64,000 bases of DNA from Pseudomonas viridiflava. GTDB lineage: Bacteria > Pseudomonadota > Gammaproteobacteria > Pseudomonadales > Pseudomonadaceae. The position numbers and the translations under genes were made by a program. The notes under the pieces are model-generated. The model did not search any database, was not told where the DNA came from, and worked only from the letters and a program-made list of their open reading frames with translations. Where the stretch lies: the NCBI RefSeq assembly GCF_900601905.1, contig NZ_UWFA01000416.1:310001-374000 (forward strand), read 5' to 3'. This document shows, piece after piece, positions 1 to 8,448 of the stretch (positions are counted from its first letter, which is position 1; each line of letters starts with the position of its first letter).

Positions 1-367
1 GCACCGTCGGCGTCCCGCAACTGCCGCAGAAACGATGCTCGCGTGCCCAGGTGCTGATTTGCGCCGCATAGCCGAGCATCTGGAAAATATCGAAATCGCC
101 TTCCAGCATGAACTGGCGCAAGCCCTGCCAGGTGCAACCTTCGACCTCCACGGCCTCCTTGAGCAACACCAGGTGCACCGGTTCGCCGTCCAGATGACCA
201 ATGCCATGCTCGCCGAGAACCGGCAGATCCAGACGCCGCAACCATTCCCGAGGGAACAGCACGCCGTTGGCATCCAGCAAAAAACCGGCTGCGCTGTGCA
301 CAACAGCCCATCCACCCGGCACCTGGATGTCCAGTACTGCGGTGGTCCAGCGCCTCACGCCTGACAT
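1..367 (-). CDS. nudC: NADH pyrophosphatase NudC, N-terminal part (runs off the window)
   Basis: Reading the minus strand from the ATG at 367 gives about 122 residues without a stop, leaving the window at base 1. The product begins [12 protein letters not shown] and reaches [15 protein letters not shown], the first CxxC of the NudC zinc ribbon, preceded by a [13 protein letters not shown] segment typical of the NudC N-terminal domain. The NUDIX catalytic box lies beyond the window. NudC hydrolyses NAD(H) to NMN(H) and AMP, and also removes NAD caps from RNA. An AGGAG site stands 6-10 bases before the ATG. The start is 13 bases after the stop of the crotonase gene, so the two are probably one transcript. 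Confidence 0.88.
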   Translation of the reverse strand, partial: MSGVRRWTTAVLDIQVPGGWAVVHSAAGFLLDANGVLFPREWLRRLDLPVLGEHGIGHLDGEPVHLVLLKEAVEVEGCTWQGLRQFMLEGDFDIFQMLGYAAQISTWAREHRFCGSCGTPTV

Positions 368-380
368 GAAAAACTCCTGA

Positions 381-1193
381 TTAGTTGTCGAAAACCGGCT
401 TCTGTTTGCTCATCTGGGCAACCATGGCCAGCTTCAGGTCCGCTGATTGCAGCATGGCAGCGTTCCAGATCGCAACATGTTCCAGGCCATCATCAATCCG
501 ATGATCGCGCATGTAGGTGATCATTTCCTTGGTGCCCGCGATGGCAATCGGCGATTTCCCGGCGATCTCGGCAGCGATGGCCATCACCCCTTCGAGCAGT
601 GCGCATGCGTCGGCGAACGTGCGGTTGACCAGGCCAATGGCTTGCGCCTCCCGTGCCTCGACGGTCCGCCCGGTGTAAGCCAGTTCACGCATGATGCCGT
701 CGCCGATGATCCGTGGCAGGCGTTGCAAGGTGCCGACGTCGGCTGCCATGCCCATGTCGATCTCGCGAATCGCGAATTTGGCGTCTTCGGCACAATAGCG
801 CATGTCGCAGGCGGAAATCAGGTCGATGGCGCCACCCAGGCAATACCCTTGAATCGCGGCCAGTACCGGCTTGCGGCAGTTGTCCACGGCGGTAAATGAG
901 GCCTGCAGGCGCTCGATGGTGCGGCGCAGGGTGCGGGCATTGCGGCCCACGTCCTTGCCCAACTGGTTGGCGACAGAGGCCAGCAGGGCCAGATCGATGC
1001 CCGACGAGAAGTGCGCGCCCGCGCCGCTCAGGACCACCACGCGGACTTCATCCGTTTCATCGACCCACTGGAATATGTCGATGATCTCCGTCCAGAACGC
1101 CGCATCCATTGCATTGAGTTTCTGCGGGCGGTTGATCTGCACATGGGCGATGTGATCATTGAGCTCGACGACGAAGGATTGATAGTCAGACAC
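381..1193 (-). CDS. Crotonase-family protein, delta(3,5)-delta(2,4)-dienoyl-CoA isomerase-like
   Basis: 270 residues, the usual crotonase length. The oxyanion-hole segment FSSGIDL is at residues 63-69. [19 protein letters not shown] and [18 protein letters not shown] follow at about 117-160. Asp124, Glu144 and Asp152 fall where ECH1-type dienoyl-CoA isomerases have their acidic catalytic trio, and [11 protein letters not shown] is close to the ECH1 signature, so isomerisation of 3,5-dienoyl-CoA to 2,4-dienoyl-CoA during beta-oxidation of odd-position unsaturated fatty acids is likelier than plain hydratase activity. The start is GTG with GAGAGG upstream. Substrate is inferred. The gene leads into nudC. 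Confidence 0.82.
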   Translation of the reverse strand: MSDYQSFVVELNDHIAHVQINRPQKLNAMDAAFWTEIIDIFQWVDETDEVRVVVLSGAGAHFSSGIDLALLASVANQLGKDVGRNARTLRRTIERLQASFTAVDNCRKPVLAAIQGYCLGGAIDLISACDMRYCAEDAKFAIREIDMGMAADVGTLQRLPRIIGDGIMRELAYTGRTVEAREAQAIGLVNRTFADACALLEGVMAIAAEIAGKSPIAIAGTKEMITYMRDHRIDDGLEHVAIWNAAMLQSADLKLAMVAQMSKQKPVFDN

Positions 1194-1623
1194 AGGGATC
1201 CTCTCTGATTTTCTTGTTGTGGCGGCCAGCGGATTCTAGCCGAGAAACTATACAAGCGAGCTGGCCGCAGCGTAAGGCAGTGGTTGTGACAGATGCCGGA
1301 CCGCTAGGCCCCAGTGCGTTTTTCTGGGCCCCGCTGCAGCCTCGAACCAGTCGCCTCGAACTAACCGATCCTTGCGCACCTTCACAGACAGGCAGGTCGC
1401 CATCCCGCAAAAGCCGGTCCCGCAGGACAAGCATATTTCGCCCCCCATTCGGCGCTTGCGAGGGGGTGATATCAGCTCGCTAGCAGCTAAACTCTGAACG
1501 CTGGACGCCCGCGGCGGTCAGAAATCGGGTAAGCGAAACACCGTTGTGCACACTGGCATTAACCAGCACAACGACCAGTTCACTGGTCATGCCACACCTC
1601 CTAAGGTCGCAAGAGGGCGATTC
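1194..1623. other. Intergenic region between the divergent crotonase and kaiC-like genes
   Basis: No convincing gene. A possible weak minus-strand promoter for the crotonase/nudC pair is a TATAGT -10 (complement of 1247-1252) with a poor -35 TTACGC (complement of 1270-1275) at 17 bases. Bases 1573-1588 form a perfect short inverted repeat, GACCAG-TTCA-CTGGTC, just before the chosen kaiC start. The GTG at 1546 is in frame with kaiC but has no ribosome binding site and would add a 26-residue N-terminal tail outside the conserved domain. Confidence 0.4.
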
Positions 1624-3108
1624 TTGATCACATCAAAAGCAGCAACCGGTATCTCAGGCCTGGACGACATCCTCGCAGGCGGCTTGTCCCGTCGGCATGT
1701 GTTTCTACTCGAGGGTGAACCCGGTACAGGTAAAACCACGGTAGCCCTGCACTTTCTTCAGGCGGGCGCCGATGCAGGCGAACGCTGTCTGTACATCACG
1801 CTGTCCGAAACAGACAGGGAATTGCGCGAAGGCGCCCTTTCCCACGGCTGGGAGTTGGGCGAGAACATAACGATCTTCGAACTCACCCCTCCCGAAAGTC
1901 TGCTCGACGCGGACCATCACCAGAGTCTGCTGTATTCCTCCGACCTGGAACTGGGTGAAGCCACCCGGCAAATATTTGAAGTGGTAGAGCGCGTCAAACC
2001 CACTCGCGTCGTGATCGACAGCCTGTCCGAGATCCGTCTGCTGGCGCAAAGCTCACTGCGCTATCGTCGTCAGATCCTGGCGATCAAACATTACTTTGCA
2101 CGCTATGACGCCACTGTCCTGTTGCTTGACGACCTGACCACCGAGTCGTTGGACAAAACCGTGCACAGTGTCGCCCACGGCGTTATCCGCCTTGAGGAAT
2201 TGACCCCCAACTACGGCGCCGAGCGGCGTCGACTGCGGGTGGTGAAATACCGCGGGCAGAAATACCGTGGCGGTTATCACGATTTCACCATCATGGCTGA
2301 CGGCATCCATGTGTTCCCGCGCCTGGTGGCAGCCGAGCATCGTCAGACCTACGAGCGCGAAGCGATTTCGAGCGGCATCAGCGAGCTGGACGCACTGCTT
2401 GGCGGGGGCATCGATGGCGGTTCAAGCACGTTGATTCTTGGCCCTTCCGGTACTGGTAAATCGCTGATATCGCTGGTGTTTGCCGCTGCGGCAGTGGCCC
2501 GAGGCGAGCGCGTAGGGCTGTTTATCTTCGATGAAGAACTGGGCCTGCTGTTTGACCGGATGCTCAAGGTGGGTATTGATCTGCGCGCCCTGCAGGAAAC
2601 CGGTAAGCTGCTGATCGAACAGGTCGATGCTGCCGAGCTTTCTCCGGGCGAGTTTGCTCACAGGGTGCGTCGTTGTGTCGATGACAAACAGATCAAAACC
2701 GTGGTGATCGACAGCATCAACGGCTACCAGGCGGCAATGCCGGAAGAGAACGCGCTGGTGCTGCATATGCACGAGCTGCTGCTGTACCTCAACCGTCAGG
2801 GCGCCTCGACATTCATGACCGTTGCCCAGCATGGGTTGGTCGGCGACATGCGGGCGCCGGTGGATATTACGTATCTGGCGGATACGGTGATCCTGCTGCG
2901 CTACTTCGAAGCCATGGGTCAGGTGCGCCGTGCAGTGTCGATTATCAAAAAACGTACCGGCACCCACGAATCGACCATCCGTGAGTACCGGATCAGCAGC
3001 CAGGGCCTCAAGATCGGTGCGCCGCTTGAAGCCTTTCAAGGTGTGCTGCGAGGCGTTCCACATTACTTTGGCGAGAATAATCCGCTGATGCGAGACGAAG
3101 ACGCGTGA
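1624..3108 (+). CDS. KaiC-like double RecA-fold ATPase
   Basis: 494 residues from the TTG at 1624, chosen because AAGAGGG lies 8-13 bases upstream and the product then starts MITSKAATGISGLDDIL, as KaiC family proteins do. In-frame GTG at 1546 is the longer alternative. There are two tandem KaiC domains: Walker A GEPGTGKTT at about 31-39 and GPSGTGKS at about 273-280, with Walker B-like VVIDSLSE and VVIDSING. In cyanobacteria KaiC is the clock autokinase; in non-photosynthetic bacteria KaiC homologues are linked to stress or signalling. Where cyanobacterial KaiC has its Ser-Thr phosphoacceptor pair this protein appears to read Thr-Tyr (DITYLADT). No kaiA or kaiB is in the window. The stop overlaps the start of the hybrid kinase by 4 bases, so the two are translationally coupled. 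Confidence 0.88.
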   Translation: MITSKAATGISGLDDILAGGLSRRHVFLLEGEPGTGKTTVALHFLQAGADAGERCLYITLSETDRELREGALSHGWELGENITIFELTPPESLLDADHHQSLLYSSDLELGEATRQIFEVVERVKPTRVVIDSLSEIRLLAQSSLRYRRQILAIKHYFARYDATVLLLDDLTTESLDKTVHSVAHGVIRLEELTPNYGAERRRLRVVKYRGQKYRGGYHDFTIMADGIHVFPRLVAAEHRQTYEREAISSGISELDALLGGGIDGGSSTLILGPSGTGKSLISLVFAAAAVARGERVGLFIFDEELGLLFDRMLKVGIDLRALQETGKLLIEQVDAAELSPGEFAHRVRRCVDDKQIKTVVIDSINGYQAAMPEENALVLHMHELLLYLNRQGASTFMTVAQHGLVGDMRAPVDITYLADTVILLRYFEAMGQVRRAVSIIKKRTGTHESTIREYRISSQGLKIGAPLEAFQGVLRGVPHYFGENNPLMRDEDA

Positions 3109-5135
3109 GCACTCCAGGGCTGTTATCGGAACGGGCAATCATCCTCGCCCCCAAAGGTCGGGACAGCCAGATCGCATTGATGATTTTGCAGGAAGCCGGA
3201 TTTCCCGCACTGGTCGCGCACAACCTCGCCGAGCTCAATGAAGAACTGACTCTCGGCGCGGGTCTGGCAATCATTGCCGACGAAGCCTTGCACGGGGTGG
3301 ACATCAGCCCTCTGGTGCACACCCTTGAGCAGCAGCCAGCGTGGTCGGACCTCCCGATCGTGCTGCTGACCCGTCATGGTGGGCCGCAACAGAACCCGTC
3401 AGCGTACCTGGGCACCATGCTGGGTAACGTCACGTTTCTGGAACGGCCTTTCCACCCGGCCACATTGGTCAGCCTGGTCACCACGGCGATTCGCGGCCGA
3501 CGACGGCAATACGAAGCGCGGGCACGCATGGCTGACATGCTTGAGGGCGAGCAGCGGCTGCAGAACGCGCTCCAGGCTGGCCGCCTGGGCTCCTGGCAGC
3601 TGGAGGCGGAGTTCCTGACATTGAGCTGTTGCGACATTACCAAATCCCACTACGGGCGCAGTGAAGAGTCGCCCTTTACCTATGAAGACTGGCTCGATGC
3701 GGTGTATGCCGCTGATCAGCCACGCATGCAATCGGCCCTGCAGCGCAGCCTCGACAGTGGCGAAGATTTCATTATCGAATACCGCAATCTCTGGCCCGAT
3801 GGCTCGCTCAACTGGGTGGACGTGCGCGCCCGGGCGATACGTGCCAAAAATGGCCGGGTCAGCTCGTTGGTCGGCGTGACCTCGGATATTACCGAGCGCA
3901 AACAGGCTGAAGCGCAACTGCGCCGCCTCAACGAAACCCTTGAGCAGCAAGTCGAGGAACGCACCTCCCAGCTGCGCCACAACGAAGAAGTGCTGCGGCA
4001 GTCGCAGAAGATGGAAGCGGTAGGCCAACTCACCGGCGGTATCGCCCATGACTTCAACAACATGCTGACGGGCATCATCGGCAGCCTTGAGTTGCTGCGC
4101 AGACGCCTGGCGCGAGGCCGCACCGAAGACCTGGACAGCCTGATCGAGCTGGGGGTGACTTCCGCCAACCGCGCGGCGGCACTCACCCATCGCCTGCTGG
4201 CCTTCTCCCGGCGCCAGTCTCTGGACTCCAAACCGGTTGAGCTCAATCACCTGGTGCGCTCCATGGGCGAACTGTTGCATCGCAGCATCAACGAGAGCAT
4301 TCGTCTGGAAATGCATCTGGACGAAAAACTCTGGACCGCCGAAGCCGATCCCAATCAACTGGAAAGCGCGCTGCTCAACCTGGTGCTCAATGCACGAGAC
4401 GCGATGCCCGAAGGCGGCCTGCTGATCGTTGAGTCGGCCAACCGAAGTCTGGATAGCTCATTCACCAATGCCCATGAAAACCTGTTACCTGGGGATTACG
4501 TGGTGTTGAGCGTGAGCGACACCGGCTGTGGCATGCCGGAAAACGTGATCAGTCGCGCGTTCGATCCATTTTTTACCACCAAACCCATCGGCCAGGGCAC
4601 CGGCCTGGGTTTGTCGATGATCTATGGCTTCAGCAAGCAATCTCATGGGCATGTGTCGATCACCAGCGAAGTGGGTCAAGGCACGACCGTCGAGCTTTAC
4701 CTACCGCGCTTCAAAGGCCAACAGACACAGGATGATGAACCCTACGTCAGCGCTGAAACCTTCGCTCGGGATGGCGAAACGGTGCTGATCGTCGAAGATG
4801 ATTCGGCAGTACGCGCATTAGTCAGCCAGGTGCTCAGCGAACTGGGCTACCGGTTCGTTGAAGCGGCCGACGGCGCTGGCGCAGTACCCATCCTGGAATC
4901 AGGCGAGCGCATTGATTTGCTAATCAGCGACGTTGGACTGCCGGGCATGAATGGCCGGCAGCTAGCCGAAATCGCCCGTCAGTTCCGACCTGGCCTCAAG
5001 GTGCTGTTCATAACCGGATACGCCGAGCATGCTGCTGTCAGGGCGGGTTTTCTTGATGAGGGAATGCAGATGATCACCAAGCCCTTTGCGTTTGACCATC
5101 TGACTGCAAAGGTCAGGGAGATGATTGAGGCTTGA
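3105..5135 (+). CDS. PAS hybrid histidine kinase with N-terminal degenerate receiver and C-terminal receiver
   Basis: 676 residues, GTG start inside the kaiC stop. Residues 1-140 have a receiver-like fold but lack the paired N-terminal acidic residues (ILAPKGRDS), so this domain is probably not a normal phosphoacceptor. A PAS domain with the DITERKQAEAQL exit spans about 150-275, then a coiled coil. The H-box is GGIAHDFNNML (His about 315), the ATPase domain has NLVLNARDAMP (N box) and DTGCGMP and GTGLGLS (G boxes). A C-terminal receiver starts at LIVEDD (about 562) with acceptor Asp in ISDVGLPG (about 608). There are no membrane segments. Partner of the KaiC-like protein by coupling; function inferred as a cytoplasmic phosphorelay kinase. 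Confidence 0.9.
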   Translation: MSTPGLLSERAIILAPKGRDSQIALMILQEAGFPALVAHNLAELNEELTLGAGLAIIADEALHGVDISPLVHTLEQQPAWSDLPIVLLTRHGGPQQNPSAYLGTMLGNVTFLERPFHPATLVSLVTTAIRGRRRQYEARARMADMLEGEQRLQNALQAGRLGSWQLEAEFLTLSCCDITKSHYGRSEESPFTYEDWLDAVYAADQPRMQSALQRSLDSGEDFIIEYRNLWPDGSLNWVDVRARAIRAKNGRVSSLVGVTSDITERKQAEAQLRRLNETLEQQVEERTSQLRHNEEVLRQSQKMEAVGQLTGGIAHDFNNMLTGIIGSLELLRRRLARGRTEDLDSLIELGVTSANRAAALTHRLLAFSRRQSLDSKPVELNHLVRSMGELLHRSINESIRLEMHLDEKLWTAEADPNQLESALLNLVLNARDAMPEGGLLIVESANRSLDSSFTNAHENLLPGDYVVLSVSDTGCGMPENVISRAFDPFFTTKPIGQGTGLGLSMIYGFSKQSHGHVSITSEVGQGTTVELYLPRFKGQQTQDDEPYVSAETFARDGETVLIVEDDSAVRALVSQVLSELGYRFVEAADGAGAVPILESGERIDLLISDVGLPGMNGRQLAEIARQFRPGLKVLFITGYAEHAAVRAGFLDEGMQMITKPFAFDHLTAKVREMIEA

Positions 5136-5171
5136 GGTGTCAGGACGGCGATGAATGCATGCGCTCTATCC

Positions 5172-5258
5172 GTAGGAACGGCTTTAGCCGCGAGAGGCCG
5201 GGACATTCAATGAAAATTTCCCGGCGGGAATATCGCTCGCGGCTGAAGCCGCTCCAAC
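5172..5258. repeat. REPIN (inverted REP pair)
   Basis: GTAGGAACGGCTTTAGCCGC at 5172-5191 and its inverted relative GCGGCTGAAGCCGCTCC at 5239-5255 enclose about 45 bases. This is the Pseudomonas GTAGGAGCGGCTT(T/C)AGCCGCGAG type. It sits between two convergent genes, where such pairs often accumulate and may act as a bidirectional transcript end. Confidence 0.85.
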
Positions 5259-5271
5259 TGGGGTGCAGAGC

Positions 5272-5649
5272 TTATGCCAGCAACTTTTCAATCTGTGAAT
5301 GCAGGGTGTCCATGGTAAACGGCTTGGCAAGGATCGGTGCCTTGCGGGCAATCGGGCTGCCGGAGTCGAGAATTTCCGCCGGGTAGCCACTGATGAAAAT
5401 CACTTTCAACTCAGGTCGCAGTTTTACCGCAGGTTCGGCGATCATTACCCCGGAAATACCGCCTGGCAAACGATAGTCGGTGATCATCAGATCAAGATGG
5501 GGCTTGGTGGCGAGTATCTCGAACGCCTGCTCGCCATTCTCCGCCTGCAACACTCGATAGCCCTCGCCCGATAGATAATCGGCAAGCAGCATCAGGATCA
5601 GGGGTTCGTCTTCGACGATGAGGACGACATTTTCTGCATCAGAGCTCAT
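5272..5649 (-). CDS. Single-domain response regulator
   Basis: 125 residues, one receiver domain: acidic pair in IVEDE (11-15), acceptor Asp58 in MITDYRLPGG, Ser/Thr in FISGY and Lys109 in LAKPF. No output domain. The LPGG...LRPELKVIFISGYP segment resembles the C-terminal receivers of the two hybrid kinases at 3105 and 34295. It is the last gene of a run of five on this strand (104 bases after the receiver-kinase), so it is a likely phosphate sink or relay receiver for the upstream kinases. Confidence 0.88.
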   Translation of the reverse strand: MSSDAENVVLIVEDEPLILMLLADYLSGEGYRVLQAENGEQAFEILATKPHLDLMITDYRLPGGISGVMIAEPAVKLRPELKVIFISGYPAEILDSGSPIARKAPILAKPFTMDTLHSQIEKLLA

Positions 5650-5753
5650 GGGACTGCCTTCGGTGTTTTATTAGCTGCCATTACGACCTTGCCCGGTGCC
5701 GTAGGTTGCGTGAAATTCGGATAAATCTTGCCCGCCGGGGTGGGTTCGCCGCT

Positions 5754-6938
5754 TTATCCGATCGGCAGGCACACCCTGAACAGGGAGCCTTCGCCCTCCT
5801 CGCTCTCAACCACGATTTGCCCGCCATGGGCCGCAACAATCTGATCGGAGATGAACAGCCCAAGGCCCAGCCCGTGAACCGCGTGATTGGCGGCCACACG
5901 TTCGAATTGCTGAAAGATGCGCCGTTGGTTTTCCGGGTTGATACCAATGCCATGATCGCGCACTTCGACCCTGGCCTCTCCGTCTGCGCTGTAGACCCGC
6001 ACGTCCACTGGTTTGCGCGCGCCGTAACGCAGGGCATTGGTCAGCAGGTTGGCGATGACCTGCTCGATGCGGAACTCGTCCCACACACCGATCACCGGCT
6101 CTTCGGCGGTAAAGCTCACGCTGGTTTCGGCGGCTGCAATCTGCGCCGAGAAGCTTTCCAGCAAATTGCTGACCAGCTCGGTAAGGTCGAACGCCGTGGC
6201 ACGGATCGAGAGCTTGCCGGTGCGAATACGCGACACGTCGAGCATGTCTTCAATCAGACGAATCAGGCTGTTGATCTGCCGCTCGTCGCGGTCAACCATG
6301 GCGCGCAGCTTTTCCATGGTGAAGGCGTGGGTATTGTCCTTGGCCAGATGCAGCTTGCGCAGCTGGGTTTCCAGGATCAGCCCGTTGAGGGGCGTGCGCA
6401 CCTCGTGGGACACAATCGACATGAAGTCATCGCGCATGCGCACCGCATGTTCAAGCTCGTTCTGGGTCTGCTGCAGTTTGCTCAGCAACAGCTCTTGCTC
6501 ACGGCGACTGGTTTCCAGCGCCTCGACCTGTAGCTTCATCGCCTTGCGCTGACGAAACAGGTCAACGAACACATTGACCTTGCTCTTGACCGCATGAATA
6601 TCCAGCGGCTTGTGCAGGAAGTCCACCGCACCGCTCTCATAGCCTTTGAAGGCGTAGTTGAGCTCGCGCCCTGCGGCGCTGACGAACACAATCGGAATGC
6701 TCTTGGTGCGGTCCGTGCCGCGCATCAGCTCGGCCAGCTCGAAACCATTCATGCCTGGCATCTGCACGTCCAGAATCGCCATGGCGAATTCGTGCTGCAG
6801 CAGCAATGACAGCGCTTCGTCAGCAGACAGGGCTTTGTAAACCTCGCGATCCTCGCGCTTGATCAACGCTTCCAGCGCCAGCAGATTCTCCGGCAGGTCA
6901 TCGACGATCAGCAGCTTGGCTTTGATTTGACTCAGCAT
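5754..6938 (-). CDS. Hybrid sensor: N-terminal receiver fused to a histidine kinase
   Basis: 394 residues. The receiver occupies about 5-125 with acceptor Asp57 in AILDVQMPGMNG and Lys in LHKPLD. A coiled coil (about 130-165) follows, then the H-box FMSIVSHEVRTPLNG (His about 177) and an ATPase domain with NLLTNALRYG, DHGIGI and GLGLGLF. Soluble: no membrane segment. A phosphorylated receiver probably controls the kinase, as in REC-HK relays found beside CheB/CheR. Its start overlaps the end of cheB by 7 bases. Confidence 0.9.
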   Translation of the reverse strand: MLSQIKAKLLIVDDLPENLLALEALIKREDREVYKALSADEALSLLLQHEFAMAILDVQMPGMNGFELAELMRGTDRTKSIPIVFVSAAGRELNYAFKGYESGAVDFLHKPLDIHAVKSKVNVFVDLFRQRKAMKLQVEALETSRREQELLLSKLQQTQNELEHAVRMRDDFMSIVSHEVRTPLNGLILETQLRKLHLAKDNTHAFTMEKLRAMVDRDERQINSLIRLIEDMLDVSRIRTGKLSIRATAFDLTELVSNLLESFSAQIAAAETSVSFTAEEPVIGVWDEFRIEQVIANLLTNALRYGARKPVDVRVYSADGEARVEVRDHGIGINPENQRRIFQQFERVAANHAVHGLGLGLFISDQIVAAHGGQIVVESEEGEGSLFRVCLPIG

Positions 6939-7549
6939 GCGATTCGTTCCAGCTCGGCCAACAATTGGCCTATGTCATTTAAAGGCAGCAGGTAGTCCGG
7001 CTCATGCAAGGCCAGCGCAGCCTCCGGCATGGCCCGGGCCTGCGCTTGGGCAGGATCCTGCACTATCGTGAAGCCACCAGCACGCTTGATGCGCGATAAA
7101 CCGTAAGCGCCATCGTTGTTGGCACCGGTGAGCAGAATGCCCGCCAGGCGCTTGCCGTAGGCGTCGGCCGCCGAGTCAAACAGGATGTCGATACTTGGCC
7201 GGGAATGAAATACACGATCCTCCTGGCTCAAGGAAAGACTGAAATCCTTCTCCACCGACAGGTGATAACCGGGACCGGCGAAATACAACGTGCCCGGCAC
7301 GATGTTTTCCTTGTCGTCGGCTTCCTTGACCGGCATCGGCAGGCGTGCCTGAAACACGCTGGCAAGCTGGCTGCGACGTTCATCCGGAACATGCAGTACG
7401 GTCAGGATCGGCAGACGAAAACCCACACGAATGGTGGAAAAAATCTTCAGCAGCGCTTCCACCCCGCCCGCTGAGGCGCCGACCACAATGGCAGCGACCT
7501 GAGGCAACGCAGCGTCCGGCGGTGCAGTGGCATCAAAGCGTGTCTTCAT
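6932..7549 (-). CDS. CheB-type protein-glutamate methylesterase domain protein
   Basis: 205 residues containing only the CheB methylesterase domain; the receiver that normally precedes it is absent. The catalytic triad is visible: Ser26 in VVGASAGG, His53 in VLHVPDE and Asp146 in LTGANNDGAYG. CheB removes methyl esters from chemoreceptor glutamates. Without its receiver its activity cannot be gated in the usual way. It is coupled by a 4-base overlap to cheR upstream and by 7 bases to the kinase downstream. No receptor gene is nearby, so the substrate is unknown. Confidence 0.9.
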   Translation of the reverse strand: MKTRFDATAPPDAALPQVAAIVVGASAGGVEALLKIFSTIRVGFRLPILTVLHVPDERRSQLASVFQARLPMPVKEADDKENIVPGTLYFAGPGYHLSVEKDFSLSLSQEDRVFHSRPSIDILFDSAADAYGKRLAGILLTGANNDGAYGLSRIKRAGGFTIVQDPAQAQARAMPEAALALHEPDYLLPLNDIGQLLAELERIAC

Positions 7550-8448
7550 GACTTGCGATAGATCCGTTCCGGTTTGACGAAGGATTCGAACCTGTTCGAA
7601 TAGGCCGAAAAGTCCAGCGTCTCTTTGCTGCCCAGCACCAGAAAACCACGGTGGCTGAGGGAGTCATGAAACAGGCCGAATGCGCGATCCTGCAGCTTCT
7701 TGTTGAAGTAGATCAGCACATTGCGACAGGACACCAATTGCGTCTCGGAAAACACGCTGTCAGTCGCCAGGCTGTGATCGGCGAACGTCACGTTTTCGCG
7801 CAGCGATTTATCGAAGATCGCGTAATCGTAAGCGGCAGTGTAATAGTCGCTGAACGCCCGCTGCCCACCGGCTTTCTGGTAGTTCTCGGTGTAGGCACGC
7901 ACGTTTTCCATGGAAAAAATGCCTTGCTTGGCTTTTTCCAGAGAGCTGGGGTTGATGTCCGTGGCGTAAATGATGGTGCGCTCGAGCAGGCCTTCCTCAC
8001 GCAGCAGGATAGCCATGGAATACACCTCCTCCCCGGTGCTGCAGCCGGCGATCCAGATCTTGATCGACGGATAGGTGCGCAGCAGCGGCACGACTTCCTG
8101 GCGTATTGCCAGAAAGTGCGAAGGGTCGCGGAACATCTCGCTGACCGGAATGGTGAGGAACTGCAACAACTGCATAAACGCCGCCGGATCGTGCAACACC
8201 CGCTCCTGCAGCGCCGAAATGGTCGGGCAGTCAAACTGGCGCAACGCATGATTGACCCGACGCTTGACCGAGGCTCCGGAATAGTCGCGAAAGTCGTAGC
8301 TGTATTTCAGATAAATCGCGTCTATCAACAGGCGCAACTCGATTTCCGCGTTTTGATCTAAAGACATGGTTGACCTGGGTGACTGAGTCGGGGGCACTGA
8401 GTGAGGCGCTTGGGGTTGGGCCTCACTTGTTGGGCCTTGCTGGCTCAA
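7546..8448 (-). CDS. CheR-type SAM-dependent methyltransferase
   Basis: 300 residues. The N-terminal CheR helical domain (LLIDAIYLKYSYDFRDYSGASVKRRVNHAL split over about 37-66) precedes the SAM-binding motif WIAGCSTGEEVYS (about 128-140) and the ATDINPSSLEKAK loop. Homologues methylate receptor glutamates. The first ATG overlaps the kinase stop by 4 bases; an internal Met (MSLDQNAE, residue 28) matches the usual CheR start, so the first 27 proline/glutamine-rich residues may be optional. Sits between two kinases rather than with che genes. Confidence 0.9.
   Translation of the reverse strand: MSQQGPTSEAQPQAPHSVPPTQSPRSTMSLDQNAEIELRLLIDAIYLKYSYDFRDYSGASVKRRVNHALRQFDCPTISALQERVLHDPAAFMQLLQFLTIPVSEMFRDPSHFLAIRQEVVPLLRTYPSIKIWIAGCSTGEEVYSMAILLREEGLLERTIIYATDINPSSLEKAKQGIFSMENVRAYTENYQKAGGQRAFSDYYTAAYDYAIFDKSLRENVTFADHSLATDSVFSETQLVSCRNVLIYFNKKLQDRAFGLFHDSLSHRGFLVLGSKETLDFSAYSNRFESFVKPERIYRKS

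Noticed and set aside
1300..1440. Possible REP element near 1405 (AAAGCCGGTCCCGCAGG)
   Set aside because: Only one arm resembles the REP end and the palindrome is not complete.
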